Assembly: GCA_036278715.1 (NCBI GenBank)
Contig: DASUKN010000024.1
Span: 1 to 55,779, forward strand
Length of the DNA stretch: 55,779 nucleotides
Reading direction: 5' to 3'
Source: Udaeobacter sp025935755
Lineage (GTDB): Bacteria > Verrucomicrobiota > Verrucomicrobiia > Chthoniobacterales > UBA10450
The notes under the pieces are model-generated. The model was not told where the DNA came from. It worked only from the letters and a program-made list of their open reading frames with translations, and searched no databases. The stretch's first letter is position 1. Each line of letters opens with the position of its first letter. Shown here one piece after another: positions 34,611 through 43,493 of the stretch. Made by a program: the position numbers and the translations under genes.

Positions 34611-35639
34611 ATGCGATACTTCTGGCCAACGCTTCGCCTCTTAACCTTCACTGCTCTCCCACTATCAATCTGCGCCACGCGCGCTGACGAAAAGCCAAAG
34701 ATGCGAGCCGTGGTTGCGCACGAATACGGTGCGCCCGACGTCCTCAAGTTCGAAGAGATTCAACGACCCGAGCCGAACGACGACGAAGCGCTCGTCCGCG
34801 TGATCGCCAGTAGCGTTAATCCAGCCGATCCGCTCACCCTTAGCGGAAAATACGCGAAGGAATTCGGCACTCATCTGCCAATGATCGCCGGCTACGATAT
34901 TGCCGGCGTCGTGGAGAAGACCGGGGCAGGCGTCACCAAACTTAAACCAGGCGACGCGGTTTACGGTTATCCAACTTTCGGTGGTGGTTGGGCGGATTAC
35001 GTGACGGTCAAAGAATGGGAAGTTGGCCCGAAACCGAAGTCCCTTAGTTTTGTGGAAGCCGCAGCAGTGCCGATGGGAGCGTTAACCGCGTGGCAGTCGC
35101 TTGTGGACGTGGCCAAATTGCAGCCCGGGCAAACAATCCTCATCCACGGCGGTTCGGGCGGAGTGGGGAGTTTTGCCGTGCAGATTGCAAAAGCGCGCGG
35201 TGCCAGAGTCATCGCGACGGCTTCGACAGCAAACCAGGATCTTCTTAAGCAGCTCGGCGCGGATGTGGCCGTCGATTACACCAAAACCAAATTTGAAGAT
35301 GTGGCCAAAGACGTCGACGCCGTGCTCGATCCAGTCGGGAAAGATACACTCGCGCGCTCTTACGGCGCGGTAAAAAAAGGCGGCATTGTCATGTCGCTGG
35401 TCGCGCGACCGGATCCAGCCGAACTCCAGAAACATGGAATTCGCGGTGCAGGTATCGCTTCGCATCCGGACGCCAACGATCTCGCTGAGATCGCGCAACT
35501 AATCGATGCCGGAAAAATTAAACCGATGGTGACACAAGTTCTGCCGCTCACTGATGCGGTGAAGGCGCAACAACAAGCCGCGACTCATCATACACGCGGA
35601 AAAGTTGTGCTACGGATCGCGGACGAGCCGAAAACCTAA
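34611..35639 (+). CDS. Zinc-independent quinone/alcohol oxidoreductase with signal peptide
   Basis: ATG 34611 has GAGGT just upstream and gives 342 residues. The body is an MDR-superfamily NADP-dependent quinone reductase: GYDIAGVVEKTGAGV, GDAVYGYP, LIHGGSGGVGSFAVQIAKA (nucleotide motif, about residue 180). Structural zinc cysteines are absent. The first ~25 residues (LLTFTALPLSICATRA) look like a signal peptide, which is unusual since the cofactor is cytosolic. Either the protein is exported or the start is further in (MRAVVAHEYGAPDVL). Confidence 0.85.
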   Translation: MRYFWPTLRLLTFTALPLSICATRADEKPKMRAVVAHEYGAPDVLKFEEIQRPEPNDDEALVRVIASSVNPADPLTLSGKYAKEFGTHLPMIAGYDIAGVVEKTGAGVTKLKPGDAVYGYPTFGGGWADYVTVKEWEVGPKPKSLSFVEAAAVPMGALTAWQSLVDVAKLQPGQTILIHGGSGGVGSFAVQIAKARGARVIATASTANQDLLKQLGADVAVDYTKTKFEDVAKDVDAVLDPVGKDTLARSYGAVKKGGIVMSLVARPDPAELQKHGIRGAGIASHPDANDLAEIAQLIDAGKIKPMVTQVLPLTDAVKAQQQAATHHTRGKVVLRIADEPKT

Positions 35640-35770
35640 CCGGCTGCATTCCAATGTTGGTAGGGAAGGCATGCGTTGCCGTCCGCGAACGGCGGCCAGA
35701 CGATTGCCCGCCTTACCTTGTCCTCGTCGGGCGTAGTCAATTGATCTTTTCGCGACGAAGTCGCTTTGGA

Positions 35771-35795
35771 GTGCGGTGCCTCGGCACCGCTTTGG
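35771..35795. repeat. CACCGCTTTGG repeat hairpin
   Basis: GCGGTGCC-TC-GGCACCGC (35773-35790) forms an 8-bp hairpin followed by TTTGG. Related pieces ending CACCGCTTTAGGA and CACCGCTTTGGGA lie at 34463-34480 and 36260-36272. A short dispersed family flanking the small genes of this region. Confidence 0.55.
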
Positions 35796-35824
35796 ACCAT
35801 AGGGCGTCTCCAATTGTTCAGTGC

Positions 35825-36169
35825 TTACAACGCACCATGGAGAACCTTCCGGTCCATCGCCAGGTAATCACCTCGCGGCGGACTAAACGTGTCGAGCACG
35901 CGCGTCGCCGCGAGAGTTTCGACGCCGTGTGAAACATTGCTCGCGAGATAAAACGAATCTCCGGCTGAAAGTTCATGCGGCACGCCTTCTACAATTAAGC
36001 GCATTTTGCCTTCGAGAATATGAACGATCTGTTCCTGCGGATGCGAGTGTGCCGGCATGTGGCTACCCGCGGCTAATGTAGCGAGCATCTGGTACATGTG
36101 TTCACCGTGTGCGACCGTCCGGCGCGTGATTCCGGGACAAATTTCAATCGTCGGATTCTCTGGTTTCAT
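35825..36169 (-). CDS. Cupin-domain protein
   Basis: With start ATG 36169 the protein is about 114 residues. A single-domain cupin: metal motif 1 GSHMPAHSHPQEQIVHILEG (His-x-His...Glu) and motif 2 PHELSAGDSFYLASNVSHGV. The metal-binding histidines are conserved. Possible starts further up at 36217 add residues without homology. Cytoplasmic dioxygenase-like or sensor role; substrate unknown. Confidence 0.8.
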   Translation of the reverse strand: MKPENPTIEICPGITRRTVAHGEHMYQMLATLAAGSHMPAHSHPQEQIVHILEGKMRLIVEGVPHELSAGDSFYLASNVSHGVETLAATRVLDTFSPPRGDYLAMDRKVLHGAL

Positions 36170-36344
36170 GGCCGGAATCTTACGCCGATACATTTCCCGC
36201 GCGATCACCGTGTTCATTTTTTTCCCGGCGCAACCGCTTTGGACTGCGCAGGGTCGACACCGCTTTGGGAACAACGGTTTGTCCCGTCGTATGAAATAAC
36301 TCCGATCACACTTGCCATTCGCTGGTGAACGCTGGCAAGATGCC

Positions 36345-37031
36345 ATGATGAAAACACCTACATCGCTGCTCGCAATTCTTTTGGCAACAATCGTTGCGAC
36401 TTCCTCGTTTGCGCAGAGCCCCGCTGCGTCGCCCGCAACTGGATCGGCGATGCCTGCCAGCCAGGCAGCTAATGCAACGGGTCAGCCGAATCCGCAGGAA
36501 ATGATGAAACAGATGATGGAAATGTCGAAGCTCAACGATAACCACAAACTTCTCTCCAGCATGGACGGTAACTGGACTTTCAACATCAAGATGTGGATGA
36601 ATCCGGACCCGAATGCCAAGCCGCAGGAATCAAAAGGCACCGCCACGCGCAAAACCATCATGGGCGGCCGCTTCGTTGAGATGGATGTGACAGGCAAAAT
36701 GCAAATGCCGGATGAAACCGGCAAAATGAAAGAAATGCAATTCAAAGGGATGGGCCTTGAGGGCTATGACAACGCGAAACAAAAGTTTGTCGCGTCCTGG
36801 ATCGACAACATGGGAACCGGCATCCAATTTTCCAATGGCACCTACGATCCCGCGACCAAGACGCTCACCTACACCAGCGAGATAGAAACGATGCCTGGCA
36901 TGAAAATGCCAGTGCGCGAAGAGATAAAACTGGCCGACAAGGATCACATGACCCTCGAATGGTATGAAACCCATGGTGGCCAGGAAAAGAAAACCATGGA
37001 AATCGCCTACACGCGCGCCGGCAAAAAGTAA
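36345..37031 (+). CDS. Exported DUF1579-family protein
   Basis: A protein of about 228 residues with a signal peptide (SLLAILLATIVATSSFAQS), a Pro/Ala/Gln-rich stretch, and a DUF1579 domain (HKLLSSMDGNWTFNIKMWMN, GGRFVEMDVTG, GLEGYDNAKQKFVASWIDNM). DUF1579 proteins are secreted, single-domain proteins of unknown function, common in soil Acidobacteria and Verrucomicrobia. Two adjacent ATGs (36345, 36348) are possible; both keep the signal peptide. Confidence 0.85.
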   Translation: MMKTPTSLLAILLATIVATSSFAQSPAASPATGSAMPASQAANATGQPNPQEMMKQMMEMSKLNDNHKLLSSMDGNWTFNIKMWMNPDPNAKPQESKGTATRKTIMGGRFVEMDVTGKMQMPDETGKMKEMQFKGMGLEGYDNAKQKFVASWIDNMGTGIQFSNGTYDPATKTLTYTSEIETMPGMKMPVREEIKLADKDHMTLEWYETHGGQEKKTMEIAYTRAGKK

Positions 37032-37117
37032 TTTGGTACTGCGTGGTTGTTAGGCGCGCCGCTCGCGGATTTCAGGCAGGGCGATTACTTCCCTTGGATG
37101 CCGCGCCGCTCTTCAGG

Positions 37118-37180
37118 GAGAGGCGACCACTCCGTCGGCGCCGTGATCTCGGCGTGTCCCGCCATCCGCGGGCCCGCCCT
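37118..37180. repeat. Dispersed repeat GCGACCACTCCGTCGGCGCC, copy 1
   Basis: This 60-bp segment is repeated with substitutions at 47996-48060: both read AGGCGACCA, then GGCGCCGTGA, GCGTGT-CCGC and ATCCGCGGG. A shorter relative (CCGATCACTCCGTGAGCGCC) lies at 41014-41044. Intergenic in all cases. Confidence 0.65.
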
Positions 37181-37199
37181 GCCGACGCTCCGCATTGTT

Positions 37200-37565
37200 T
37201 CAGTTAGATGAAACGACGAATCGATTGCCTTCGCTGTCCTTGAACATCGCGTAAGTGCCCCATGGTTGTTTCTCCGGTGGACCCTCGAATTCCACGCCGC
37301 GCTTTTTCAATTCCTCATACGTTTTATCGACGTCATCGCAGGCAAATGACATGTTCATAAATGACCCGATCCGCTTTTCGTCACCCTCCGGCGTGAATAA
37401 AACCACGCGCGTTTCTGCTTTTGGAATTCGTAACTCGATCCAGCGCTGCTTCTCATCAAATGGTTGATCCGTAATGATCGTGAACCCGAGTTTATCTGTG
37501 TAAAAACCGAGAGCGCGGTTTTGGTCGGCTACCGGGATGCTGACGAATTTGATTTGTTTGATCAT
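37200..37565 (-). CDS. VOC-family (glyoxalase-like) protein
   Basis: A 121-residue VOC-fold protein. Typical features: KFVSIPVADQNRALGFYTDK (strand then helix), RWIELRIP, and GTYAMFKDSEGNRFVV at the C-terminus with the expected acidic metal ligand. It may bind a metal and a small substrate (methylglyoxal, antibiotic or aromatic). Precise activity cannot be told. Single gene. Confidence 0.85.
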   Translation of the reverse strand: MIKQIKFVSIPVADQNRALGFYTDKLGFTIITDQPFDEKQRWIELRIPKAETRVVLFTPEGDEKRIGSFMNMSFACDDVDKTYEELKKRGVEFEGPPEKQPWGTYAMFKDSEGNRFVVSSN

Positions 37566-37582
37566 GGTGGGCTGAACTTAAT

Positions 37583-37999
37583 TTGGCCGATATAGCCTCG
37601 TCGAGAATTCACCGCGTTTCCGCATCAGAAACTGCTGTCCGTTTAAGCGGACAGCGTCTAATCTGTTCTCGTCACTTGTCACTTCGAAATCCTCGTTTCA
37701 AACGCATCGTTTCCATCGACGATTACGTACTCGACGTGCTGATGCGCGATTTAATCGGACACGATCAAAGGCCTGCCGCGTTCATCGTTTACCTGCACCT
37801 CTTCCGACAGACTGCACGCTGCAAGTCGCCCTGCGTCAACGCCAGTGTGCGCACGATTGCTGATGCAACAGGCCTCTCCAAAAGCGCCGTCCATACAGCG
37901 CTCACGCATTTGCGGCGGCGCCAACTGATCGCCACGACGGCGAAACATGCGACCGCTACTCCCTGCCACCGGGTTCTGCGCCACTGGCGCACGCGATGA
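37583..37999 (+). CDS. Winged-helix DNA-binding protein
   Basis: The frame starts at TTG 37583; true start could be further in. The C-terminal ~95 residues form a winged-helix domain: VLDVLMRDLIGHDQRPAAFI, VRTIADATGLSKSAVHTALT (helix-turn-helix) and LRRRQLIATT. This layout is that of small MarR/Lrp-like or plasmid-replication-like transcription regulators. The first ~40 residues have no recognisable domain. Target unknown. Confidence 0.65.
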   Translation: MADIASSRIHRVSASETAVRLSGQRLICSRHLSLRNPRFKRIVSIDDYVLDVLMRDLIGHDQRPAAFIVYLHLFRQTARCKSPCVNASVRTIADATGLSKSAVHTALTHLRRRQLIATTAKHATATPCHRVLRHWRTR

Positions 38000-38181
38000 T
38001 TGTAGGGCGAACCCGTCCCGTTTGCCCGTCGGGCTATACGACTGCGCTACAAACAACGCTTACCCGGAACGCCCTGTGCGAGGCGTGGCAAACATTCGGC
38101 AATTCCATGAACGCAAACGCGCGATGAATTCCGAATCGTTTTTAGGCAGGACGCTGCAAATCGCAACGCCAGCAACAACAG

Positions 38182-38742
38182 GTGAATACGACGACGATAC
38201 TTATTCTGGTGCTCCTCATCGTGGTCATTGCGGTGGCGATTTTGATTTTGATCGGTCGTCGCCGGTCGGCGGCGTTACGGCACAAGTACGGCTCTGAGTT
38301 CCGACGGGCTGTCGGCGAGTTCGGAGACGAACGAAAGGCCGAGGCGGAACTGGAGGCCCGCGAGAAGCGCGTACGTAGCCTGAAGATTCGCGCGCTTACG
38401 CCAGAGGAGCAGGCGCGCTTTGCCGATTCCTGGAAGAAAGCACAGGCGCGCTTTGTCGATGAACCTTCGCAGGCAGCTGCTGACGCGGATATTTTGGTCA
38501 AGGAAGTGATGCAGACCCGTGGTTATCCGATCGGAGATTTCGAGCAGCGTGCGGCAGATATTTCGGTGGATCACCCCAACGTGGTGAGCAATTACCGCGC
38601 GGCGCGAGACATCGCTGTGCGCAACAATGCCGGCAAAGCGACAACAGAAGACATTCGGCAGGCGATGGTCCATTACCGCTCACTATTTGAAGAACTACTG
38701 GAGACAGCAGAGCCAGCAACATGCTCGGAGAAGGTGTACTAA
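38182..38742 (+). CDS. Membrane-anchored protein of unknown function
   Basis: A 186-residue protein: N-terminal transmembrane helix (ILILVLLIVVIAVAILILI), then a charged helical domain with RYGSEFRRAV-like wording (YGSEFRRAVGEFGD), RALTPEEQARFADSWKKAQA and RGYPIGDFEQRAADISVDHP. I recognise the pattern as a widespread uncharacterised family of soil bacteria but cannot name a function. It is two bases upstream of a second gene with a related C-terminal domain and likely in the same operon. Confidence 0.75.
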   Translation: MNTTTILILVLLIVVIAVAILILIGRRRSAALRHKYGSEFRRAVGEFGDERKAEAELEAREKRVRSLKIRALTPEEQARFADSWKKAQARFVDEPSQAAADADILVKEVMQTRGYPIGDFEQRAADISVDHPNVVSNYRAARDIAVRNNAGKATTEDIRQAMVHYRSLFEELLETAEPATCSEKVY

Positions 38743-38743
38743 A

Positions 38744-39154
38744 ATGGACACGAAGACTGACCAGCCGGTGAGGGACATTCCCGGCAACAAAGAGCCCGGT
38801 GATCGTGCAAGTTCGATAAAAGAAGTAATAAAAGATCTGGAACGACGTGAAGGAACAACGGGAAAACCGCCGAACATTGATAAATCAACGCCGTTGTTTC
38901 CTGAAAACGAGGCGACCAGTTTTCGCAATCGTTGGACCGAAATTCAGACAGCGTTTGTGGATGAACCCCGTCGCGCAGTAGAGCAGGGCGACGCGCTTGT
39001 GGCTGATGTCATCAAACGCGTGGCCAGCAGCTTTGCCGAGGAACGTTCAAAGCTCGAAGGTCAATGGGGTCGCGGCGACAATGTTTCAACAGAAGATTTG
39101 CGCGTGGCGCTGCAGCGTTATCGCACGTTCTTCGATCGCTTGCTGAGCGTTTAA
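38744..39154 (+). CDS. Soluble relative of the upstream membrane-anchored protein
   Basis: A 136-residue protein without a signal peptide. Its C-terminal half repeats elements of the upstream protein: FRNRWTEIQTAFVDEPRRAV corresponds to FADSWKKAQARFVDEPSQAA, and the two end in similar VALQRYRTFFDRLL / AMVHYRSLFEELL segments. Starts at ATG 38744 directly after the upstream stop. Both proteins and the PRC-barrel gene after it form a probable three-gene operon. Function unknown. Confidence 0.72.
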   Translation: MDTKTDQPVRDIPGNKEPGDRASSIKEVIKDLERREGTTGKPPNIDKSTPLFPENEATSFRNRWTEIQTAFVDEPRRAVEQGDALVADVIKRVASSFAEERSKLEGQWGRGDNVSTEDLRVALQRYRTFFDRLLSV

Positions 39155-39166
39155 CGTGATATCGAA

Positions 39167-39979
39167 ATGATCAGGGGAAGTCAATTAATCGGGCGTTCCG
39201 TGATCGACATGGAAGCGGCGGAGCGTCTCGGCAAGATCAGGGAAATAATCGTGCAACGCGACGGCGAGCGCGTCGCCGGCTTTATCGTCGTCCATGGCGA
39301 AACCATTGTTGGCAGTGGAGGAAAGCGACGGATGATTCCCGCTTCCTCTGTATATTCGATCGGTCCCGATGCGATGACTGTGCGTGGATCTTCCATGCAG
39401 GAATTGGCTGAACTCGACAATCTGCCGCGAATGTCTGACATCATCGGTCACAAAATGGTCACGCGCAGCGGACGATTGCTCGGCGTGATCGATGACATGC
39501 TCATCAATGGCAGAGACGGGACAATCGTTGGTTTCATCGTAGGCGAAGGCGTTCGCGGCAAATTGGAGAACTTTTTCAACCCGCAGCGCGCACGCCTCCA
39601 CGGCTATGTGCGCGCCGATGCCGATCTCCACGTCGGCAAAGAGCTCATCGTAGTACCAGATGATGCACTGATTGAAGGCGAGCCGAGCTCGCATGAAGCC
39701 GACGCTGAAACGGCAGCAGTAAAATCCGATGAAACCGGCTCGCGTCCCTGGGAAGCGCGTGCTTCCGCCGAATCGACCAGGTCGAGCATTTGGACGCGGC
39801 GAACAGACGCCGCGGCAGCACCCCCTCAAACGCAAACACCCTCAGAGCCTGCCCTCAAAACCGAGACTGCACGACCCGTTGAGAATTATCAACCTGCCGA
39901 AGACATAACTTCTGAAACAACAGAGCACGATCGCGAAAACGCAGCAGTCGCGAGCGCAAAGGATCAACCCAAACCATAA
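39167..39979 (+). CDS. Cytoplasmic protein with two PRC-barrel domains
   Basis: The 270-residue protein has two tandem PRC-barrel domains (residues about 5-80, IGRSVIDMEAAERLGKIREI; and about 92-170, IGHKMVTRSGRLLGVIDDML), then a hydrophilic tail of about 95 residues rich in Glu, Ala and Thr. No signal peptide. PRC-barrels are protein-interaction or RNA-processing scaffolds. Third gene of a likely operon with the two related proteins upstream (13-bp gap). Confidence 0.8.
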   Translation: MIRGSQLIGRSVIDMEAAERLGKIREIIVQRDGERVAGFIVVHGETIVGSGGKRRMIPASSVYSIGPDAMTVRGSSMQELAELDNLPRMSDIIGHKMVTRSGRLLGVIDDMLINGRDGTIVGFIVGEGVRGKLENFFNPQRARLHGYVRADADLHVGKELIVVPDDALIEGEPSSHEADAETAAVKSDETGSRPWEARASAESTRSSIWTRRTDAAAAPPQTQTPSEPALKTETARPVENYQPAEDITSETTEHDRENAAVASAKDQPKP

Positions 39980-40129
39980 GCGCGGGAAGCCCGAAGGGCG
40001 AGGTTTGCAGATTCCATCATTTCCAGATCCGATCCGGGCACATTTGGATTCTCTCTAGCACAACACGTGATCTGCTATCGGCCGGCCGACTCGCATGCCA
40101 TTCGCGAACGGTGTTTGAAAAATGCCGTT

Positions 40130-40969
40130 CTAATCTGCTTTCCGCTCGTTGACCGCGACGATTTGCAGATCGTCGCCATCCTGTTTCACAACAAGCGTTT
40201 TATTGATTTTGCCGGATGAATGTTTCGCGCCATTACGCAAATCGTACCGGAGCGGAAACGTGACCCGTATGCGACTTCCGTCCTGCGGCTCGACGTGGAT
40301 CTCGCCGTCCACCCAGAAACGCCGATCCGGCCATCGCGCCGCGTAACGTTGCAAATCCTTCCGAATTTTTTCCCGATCCATCACGCCCTCATCATAGTAC
40401 TCGACCCGATCCGCAAAAAATTCGGTCTCCGAGCCGACATGGGGATCCAATCCCGCGAGCACAAATGCTCCGATATAGTCGCGCAACCGTTCCGTACCCA
40501 TTGTACGACCATCTGACGCAACGTCCGGTGTAGCCACGGGCGCCGAGCGCGGCTGGATTTCGGTCGTTGATTGAGAAGTCACGTTGGCTTCAGGCGATCG
40601 CGTGGGTTGCGTGTTCGTCGAGTTTTGCTGTTCGCCCATGCGCAACCGCCGCCATGTTTCGGAACTCTTCGTGCGATCGTCAGCGGTCGTGGTGACTGCT
40701 GGCTTCGCGCCTAAAGCCTTGCTGGTTTCCTGATCGAGCTGGCCGGTGATCGGCAGACCGTTGCGTATCTGGTAACGCCCAAGCGCAGCAGCCAATTCGC
40801 TGCTGTAAGCACCGTCGATTTCGCCAAAGTACAACCCGGCCTCGCGCAATCTTTCCTGTACTGCCCGCACGTTGGTGTCAGCCCACCCCGCAGCCACGTT
40901 CTCCTCTGCCGAAACAAATCCCGCGAACGCAATCCCAATCGCGACCCCGAAAGTAAGAACACGCATCAT
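40130..40969 (-). CDS. Exported peptidoglycan-binding protein with NTF2-like C-terminus
   Basis: Start ATG 40969 gives about 279 residues: signal peptide (GVAIGIAFAGFVSAEE), a peptidoglycan-binding-1 domain (NVRAVQERLREAGLYFGEID, ALGRYQIRNGLPITGQLD), a Thr/Gln-rich linker, and a C-terminal domain resembling NTF2/SnoaL-like folds (DRVEYYDEGVMDREKIRKDL, RFWVDGEIHVEPQDG). Located in the cell envelope, binding wall glycan. Function of the C-terminal domain is unknown. Confidence 0.78.
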   Translation of the reverse strand: MMRVLTFGVAIGIAFAGFVSAEENVAAGWADTNVRAVQERLREAGLYFGEIDGAYSSELAAALGRYQIRNGLPITGQLDQETSKALGAKPAVTTTADDRTKSSETWRRLRMGEQQNSTNTQPTRSPEANVTSQSTTEIQPRSAPVATPDVASDGRTMGTERLRDYIGAFVLAGLDPHVGSETEFFADRVEYYDEGVMDREKIRKDLQRYAARWPDRRFWVDGEIHVEPQDGSRIRVTFPLRYDLRNGAKHSSGKINKTLVVKQDGDDLQIVAVNERKAD

Positions 40970-41013
40970 CACATCATTTAATCGAATTTAACGCCAACGC
41001 TGCGCCCTCCTGG

Positions 41014-41044
41014 AGGTAGGCCGATCACTCCGTGAGCGCCGTTC
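41014..41044. repeat. Short relative of the GGCGCCGTG dispersed repeat
   Basis: GAGGTAGGCCGATCACTCCG followed by TGAGCGCCGTTC resembles the elements at 37118 and 47996 over about 30 bases. It lies in the spacer between divergent genes. Confidence 0.4.
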
Positions 41045-41091
41045 TGTAGTTTCTTACTTTCCTCTTTTTTCTCCCTTACTTTAATTGTGTC

Positions 41092-41631
41092 GTGCCCGTC
41101 ATTATTTTTGCGCTGCTGCTTTTTGTTCTGCTCGCTTTCGCCGGCGTGGTCTTGCTTTCACTCGCTTTGCGCTACCGCGCAGGCACTGCGCGCCGGCAAG
41201 GCCGGCGTTGGGTCGCCGGCTTCAACGTGTGGATGACGGGTTTGTCCACCGTCTTCTTTCTCTCATTCACTTTGCTGATTTCCTTTTGGATCGAATCAGC
41301 TTTTCGATTCGCTCTGATTGGAATTGTCATTGGAGGCATTCTCGGATTGCTGGGGCTGGCCCTGACACGTTGGGAAAACCGATCCGAAGGACTTTTCTAC
41401 ACTCCAAGCCGCTGGCTCGCATTCATCATTGTCTTCGCCATCGCAGCACGCGTGGTGTACGGCTGGTGGCGCGCCACTCACTCTGCCAGCACCGCTGCTG
41501 CCGGTCAGCATTGGCTGATCACCGCTTCCGGCACACAGCTTTCTCTGGCAGTCGCTGCCGGCTTGATAGGGTATTATCTGGTGTACTCCATTGGCGTGCG
41601 CGTGAAACTCACACGCCACGAGCAACGCTGA
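41092..41631 (+). CDS. Polytopic membrane protein of unknown function (DUF1453/CcdC-like)
   Basis: A 179-residue protein with five predicted transmembrane helices. Between TM3 and TM4 the phrase ENRSEGLFYTPSRWLAFIIV plus ARVVYGWWR is similar to the CcdC/DUF1453 pattern. GTG start 41092. No cytochrome biogenesis genes nearby; a stand-alone integral membrane protein whose role is unknown. Confidence 0.6.
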   Translation: MPVIIFALLLFVLLAFAGVVLLSLALRYRAGTARRQGRRWVAGFNVWMTGLSTVFFLSFTLLISFWIESAFRFALIGIVIGGILGLLGLALTRWENRSEGLFYTPSRWLAFIIVFAIAARVVYGWWRATHSASTAAAGQHWLITASGTQLSLAVAAGLIGYYLVYSIGVRVKLTRHEQR

Positions 41632-41672
41632 CCCAGTTCAATGTGGCTGACTCTAAACTGCTTCTTCCTTTT

Positions 41673-43094
41673 CTAGATAGAAGTCGGTATCGATTTTGCC
41701 ACGCGGCGCAGGTCGTCGAGCAGGATCTCCATATCGCGCAATGTTGTCCGATAATTCAACACGCAACCGCGCAGCGCGAACCGCTCGCCCAACGTCGTGT
41801 TGGACAGATATGAGCTCCCATCCCGCTGCAACGCGACTAACAGGCGTTCATTGAAAGCGTCGATCACTTTAGGCGATTCATCTCTAAGGTGCGCCGGCAC
41901 GTGACGAAAACAAAATATCGAAAGCTCGACCGGCGCGGCCATCTCAAAGTCGTCGCTGGCTTGCACCATTGCTTCGAAATGACGTGCGCACGCAAGATTG
42001 CGTTCGATTGCCTCGCCTAACCCATCGAGTCCCACTCCCTTCAACAACATCCACACTTTGAGCGCGCGGAATCGCCGGGATAACTCCGGCCCGTAATCCC
42101 AGCAAACAAACGCTTCGTCTGCTTGTTCACCAAACATCCGGGTGTACTCGGCCTCGTGAGCGAAGGCGGCGTGAGCAAACTGAGGGTCGCGGTAAATCAC
42201 ACAGCCCACGTTCACCGGCAGGTAAAGCCATTTATGAGGATCCAACGCGATCGAATCCGCCTGCTCCATACCTGCGAACAATTTTCTGACGGAGGGAGCC
42301 AGGATGGCAAATGCACCGTAACTACCATCCACATGCATCCAGAGCTGGAACCGGTTGGCAACGTCTCGAATGTCGCCTAACGGGTCCACTGCGCCGGTAT
42401 CCACGGTTCCGGCGTTTCCTACGACGCAAAATGGAGTGCAGCCGGCTTCGAGGTCTGCTTTAATCGCTGCAACCAGGTCGTCCACCCGCATTTTAAAACG
42501 ATCGTCGACTGCGATGTGTCGCACATTCTCCCGGCCGATTCCCAAAAGTGCCGCAGCCTTGGCTATGGAAAAATGCGTCGCCGTGGATGCATACACGCGC
42601 AATCGGCCTAACGAATCTGGTTTTGTCTGGCGCGCCGCAGCAAGCGCAGCGAGATTGGCCATCGATCCGCCGCTGACAAAAAGGCCGAGAGCTTCAGCGG
42701 GGAATCCCAGGATTTGGCGGATCCAATCGATCGTGACGCGCTCGAGTTCTACCGGGGCCGGCGCCGAACGCCAGATCGTAAGGTTGGCGTTCAACGTCGA
42801 AGCAAGCAGATCGGCGAAAGCACCGATCGCCGTGCCGGGCGATTGCACATAGCCAAACATCCGGGGATGCGCGTTCTGCCGGCTAAACGGAACGATCGAG
42901 TCGCGAAAAATTTTCAGGAGCGAATCAAAATCAGTTCCTTTGATCGGAAGCTTCGAATCGAGGCCGCCTCGGATCTCACGTGAAGACGTCTGCCGGTACA
43001 CCGGCCGGTCGCGAAGGCCGCCGAGATATTCAATAATGAATTGAGTGACCGAATTTCCCCAATCGCGGATCTCGTCAGCAGACGGTTCAAGCAT
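41673..43094 (-). CDS. PLP-dependent group II decarboxylase (aromatic-amino-acid type)
   Basis: Start ATG 43094 (a TTG-started extension reaches 43130); 473 residues. Class II aromatic amino acid decarboxylase signatures: VTQFIIEYLGGLRDRPVY, GYVQSPGTAIGAFADLLAST, HVDGSYGAFAIL, and the PLP lysine in DSIALDPHKWLYLPVNVGC. It likely makes an amine from an aromatic L-amino acid (or related substrate), but substrate cannot be told. Cytoplasmic homodimer. Converges with the small membrane protein. Confidence 0.9.
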   Translation of the reverse strand: MLEPSADEIRDWGNSVTQFIIEYLGGLRDRPVYRQTSSREIRGGLDSKLPIKGTDFDSLLKIFRDSIVPFSRQNAHPRMFGYVQSPGTAIGAFADLLASTLNANLTIWRSAPAPVELERVTIDWIRQILGFPAEALGLFVSGGSMANLAALAAARQTKPDSLGRLRVYASTATHFSIAKAAALLGIGRENVRHIAVDDRFKMRVDDLVAAIKADLEAGCTPFCVVGNAGTVDTGAVDPLGDIRDVANRFQLWMHVDGSYGAFAILAPSVRKLFAGMEQADSIALDPHKWLYLPVNVGCVIYRDPQFAHAAFAHEAEYTRMFGEQADEAFVCWDYGPELSRRFRALKVWMLLKGVGLDGLGEAIERNLACARHFEAMVQASDDFEMAAPVELSIFCFRHVPAHLRDESPKVIDAFNERLLVALQRDGSSYLSNTTLGERFALRGCVLNYRTTLRDMEILLDDLRRVAKSIPTSI

Positions 43095-43227
43095 TCTTCG
43101 CGTATTACGCGCAAAGAATCGCGCGTGCAAATCGCTGACGGGATGGCGCGACGAAGCTTGCTCACCGTGGCGAGTGCACGCCGGATCGCCGATCAGTGAT
43201 CACCGATAAGTGATCACCAAGCTCCAA

Positions 43228-43437
43228 TCACTCCCACGCCTTCTCACTCTTCTCTTCGAAATGTTTGAACGCCGTGTCCAGGCCCGTGATGACTTCCGCC
43301 GCGGTTTCGAAAAGCGCCTGTGCCTTCGGCTCGTCCATTTTGTCGATGTCGTCGCGCAGATGGTCGATCAGTTCCCGAAATTCTTTCCGAACATTCGCGG
43401 TATGCGCTCGCGGATCTTTTGATGCAATCGTTTCCAT
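43228..43437 (-). CDS. Small charged protein of unknown function
   Basis: Start ATG 43437 gives 69 residues: METIASKDPRAHTANVRKEF then RELIDHLRDDIDKMDEPKAQ, strongly helical and acidic with a C-terminal EKSEKAWE. The composition is protein-like and a GTG further up (43482) is possible. It follows the Ca2+/H+ antiporter gene by 56 bp on the same strand and may share its transcript. Function unknown. Confidence 0.55.
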   Translation of the reverse strand: METIASKDPRAHTANVRKEFRELIDHLRDDIDKMDEPKAQALFETAAEVITGLDTAFKHFEEKSEKAWE

Positions 43438-43493
43438 ATAATGGGTTCGCTCGCCGAGGCGTGAGCAGACGCATTCGAACACCGTCGAAAGAG

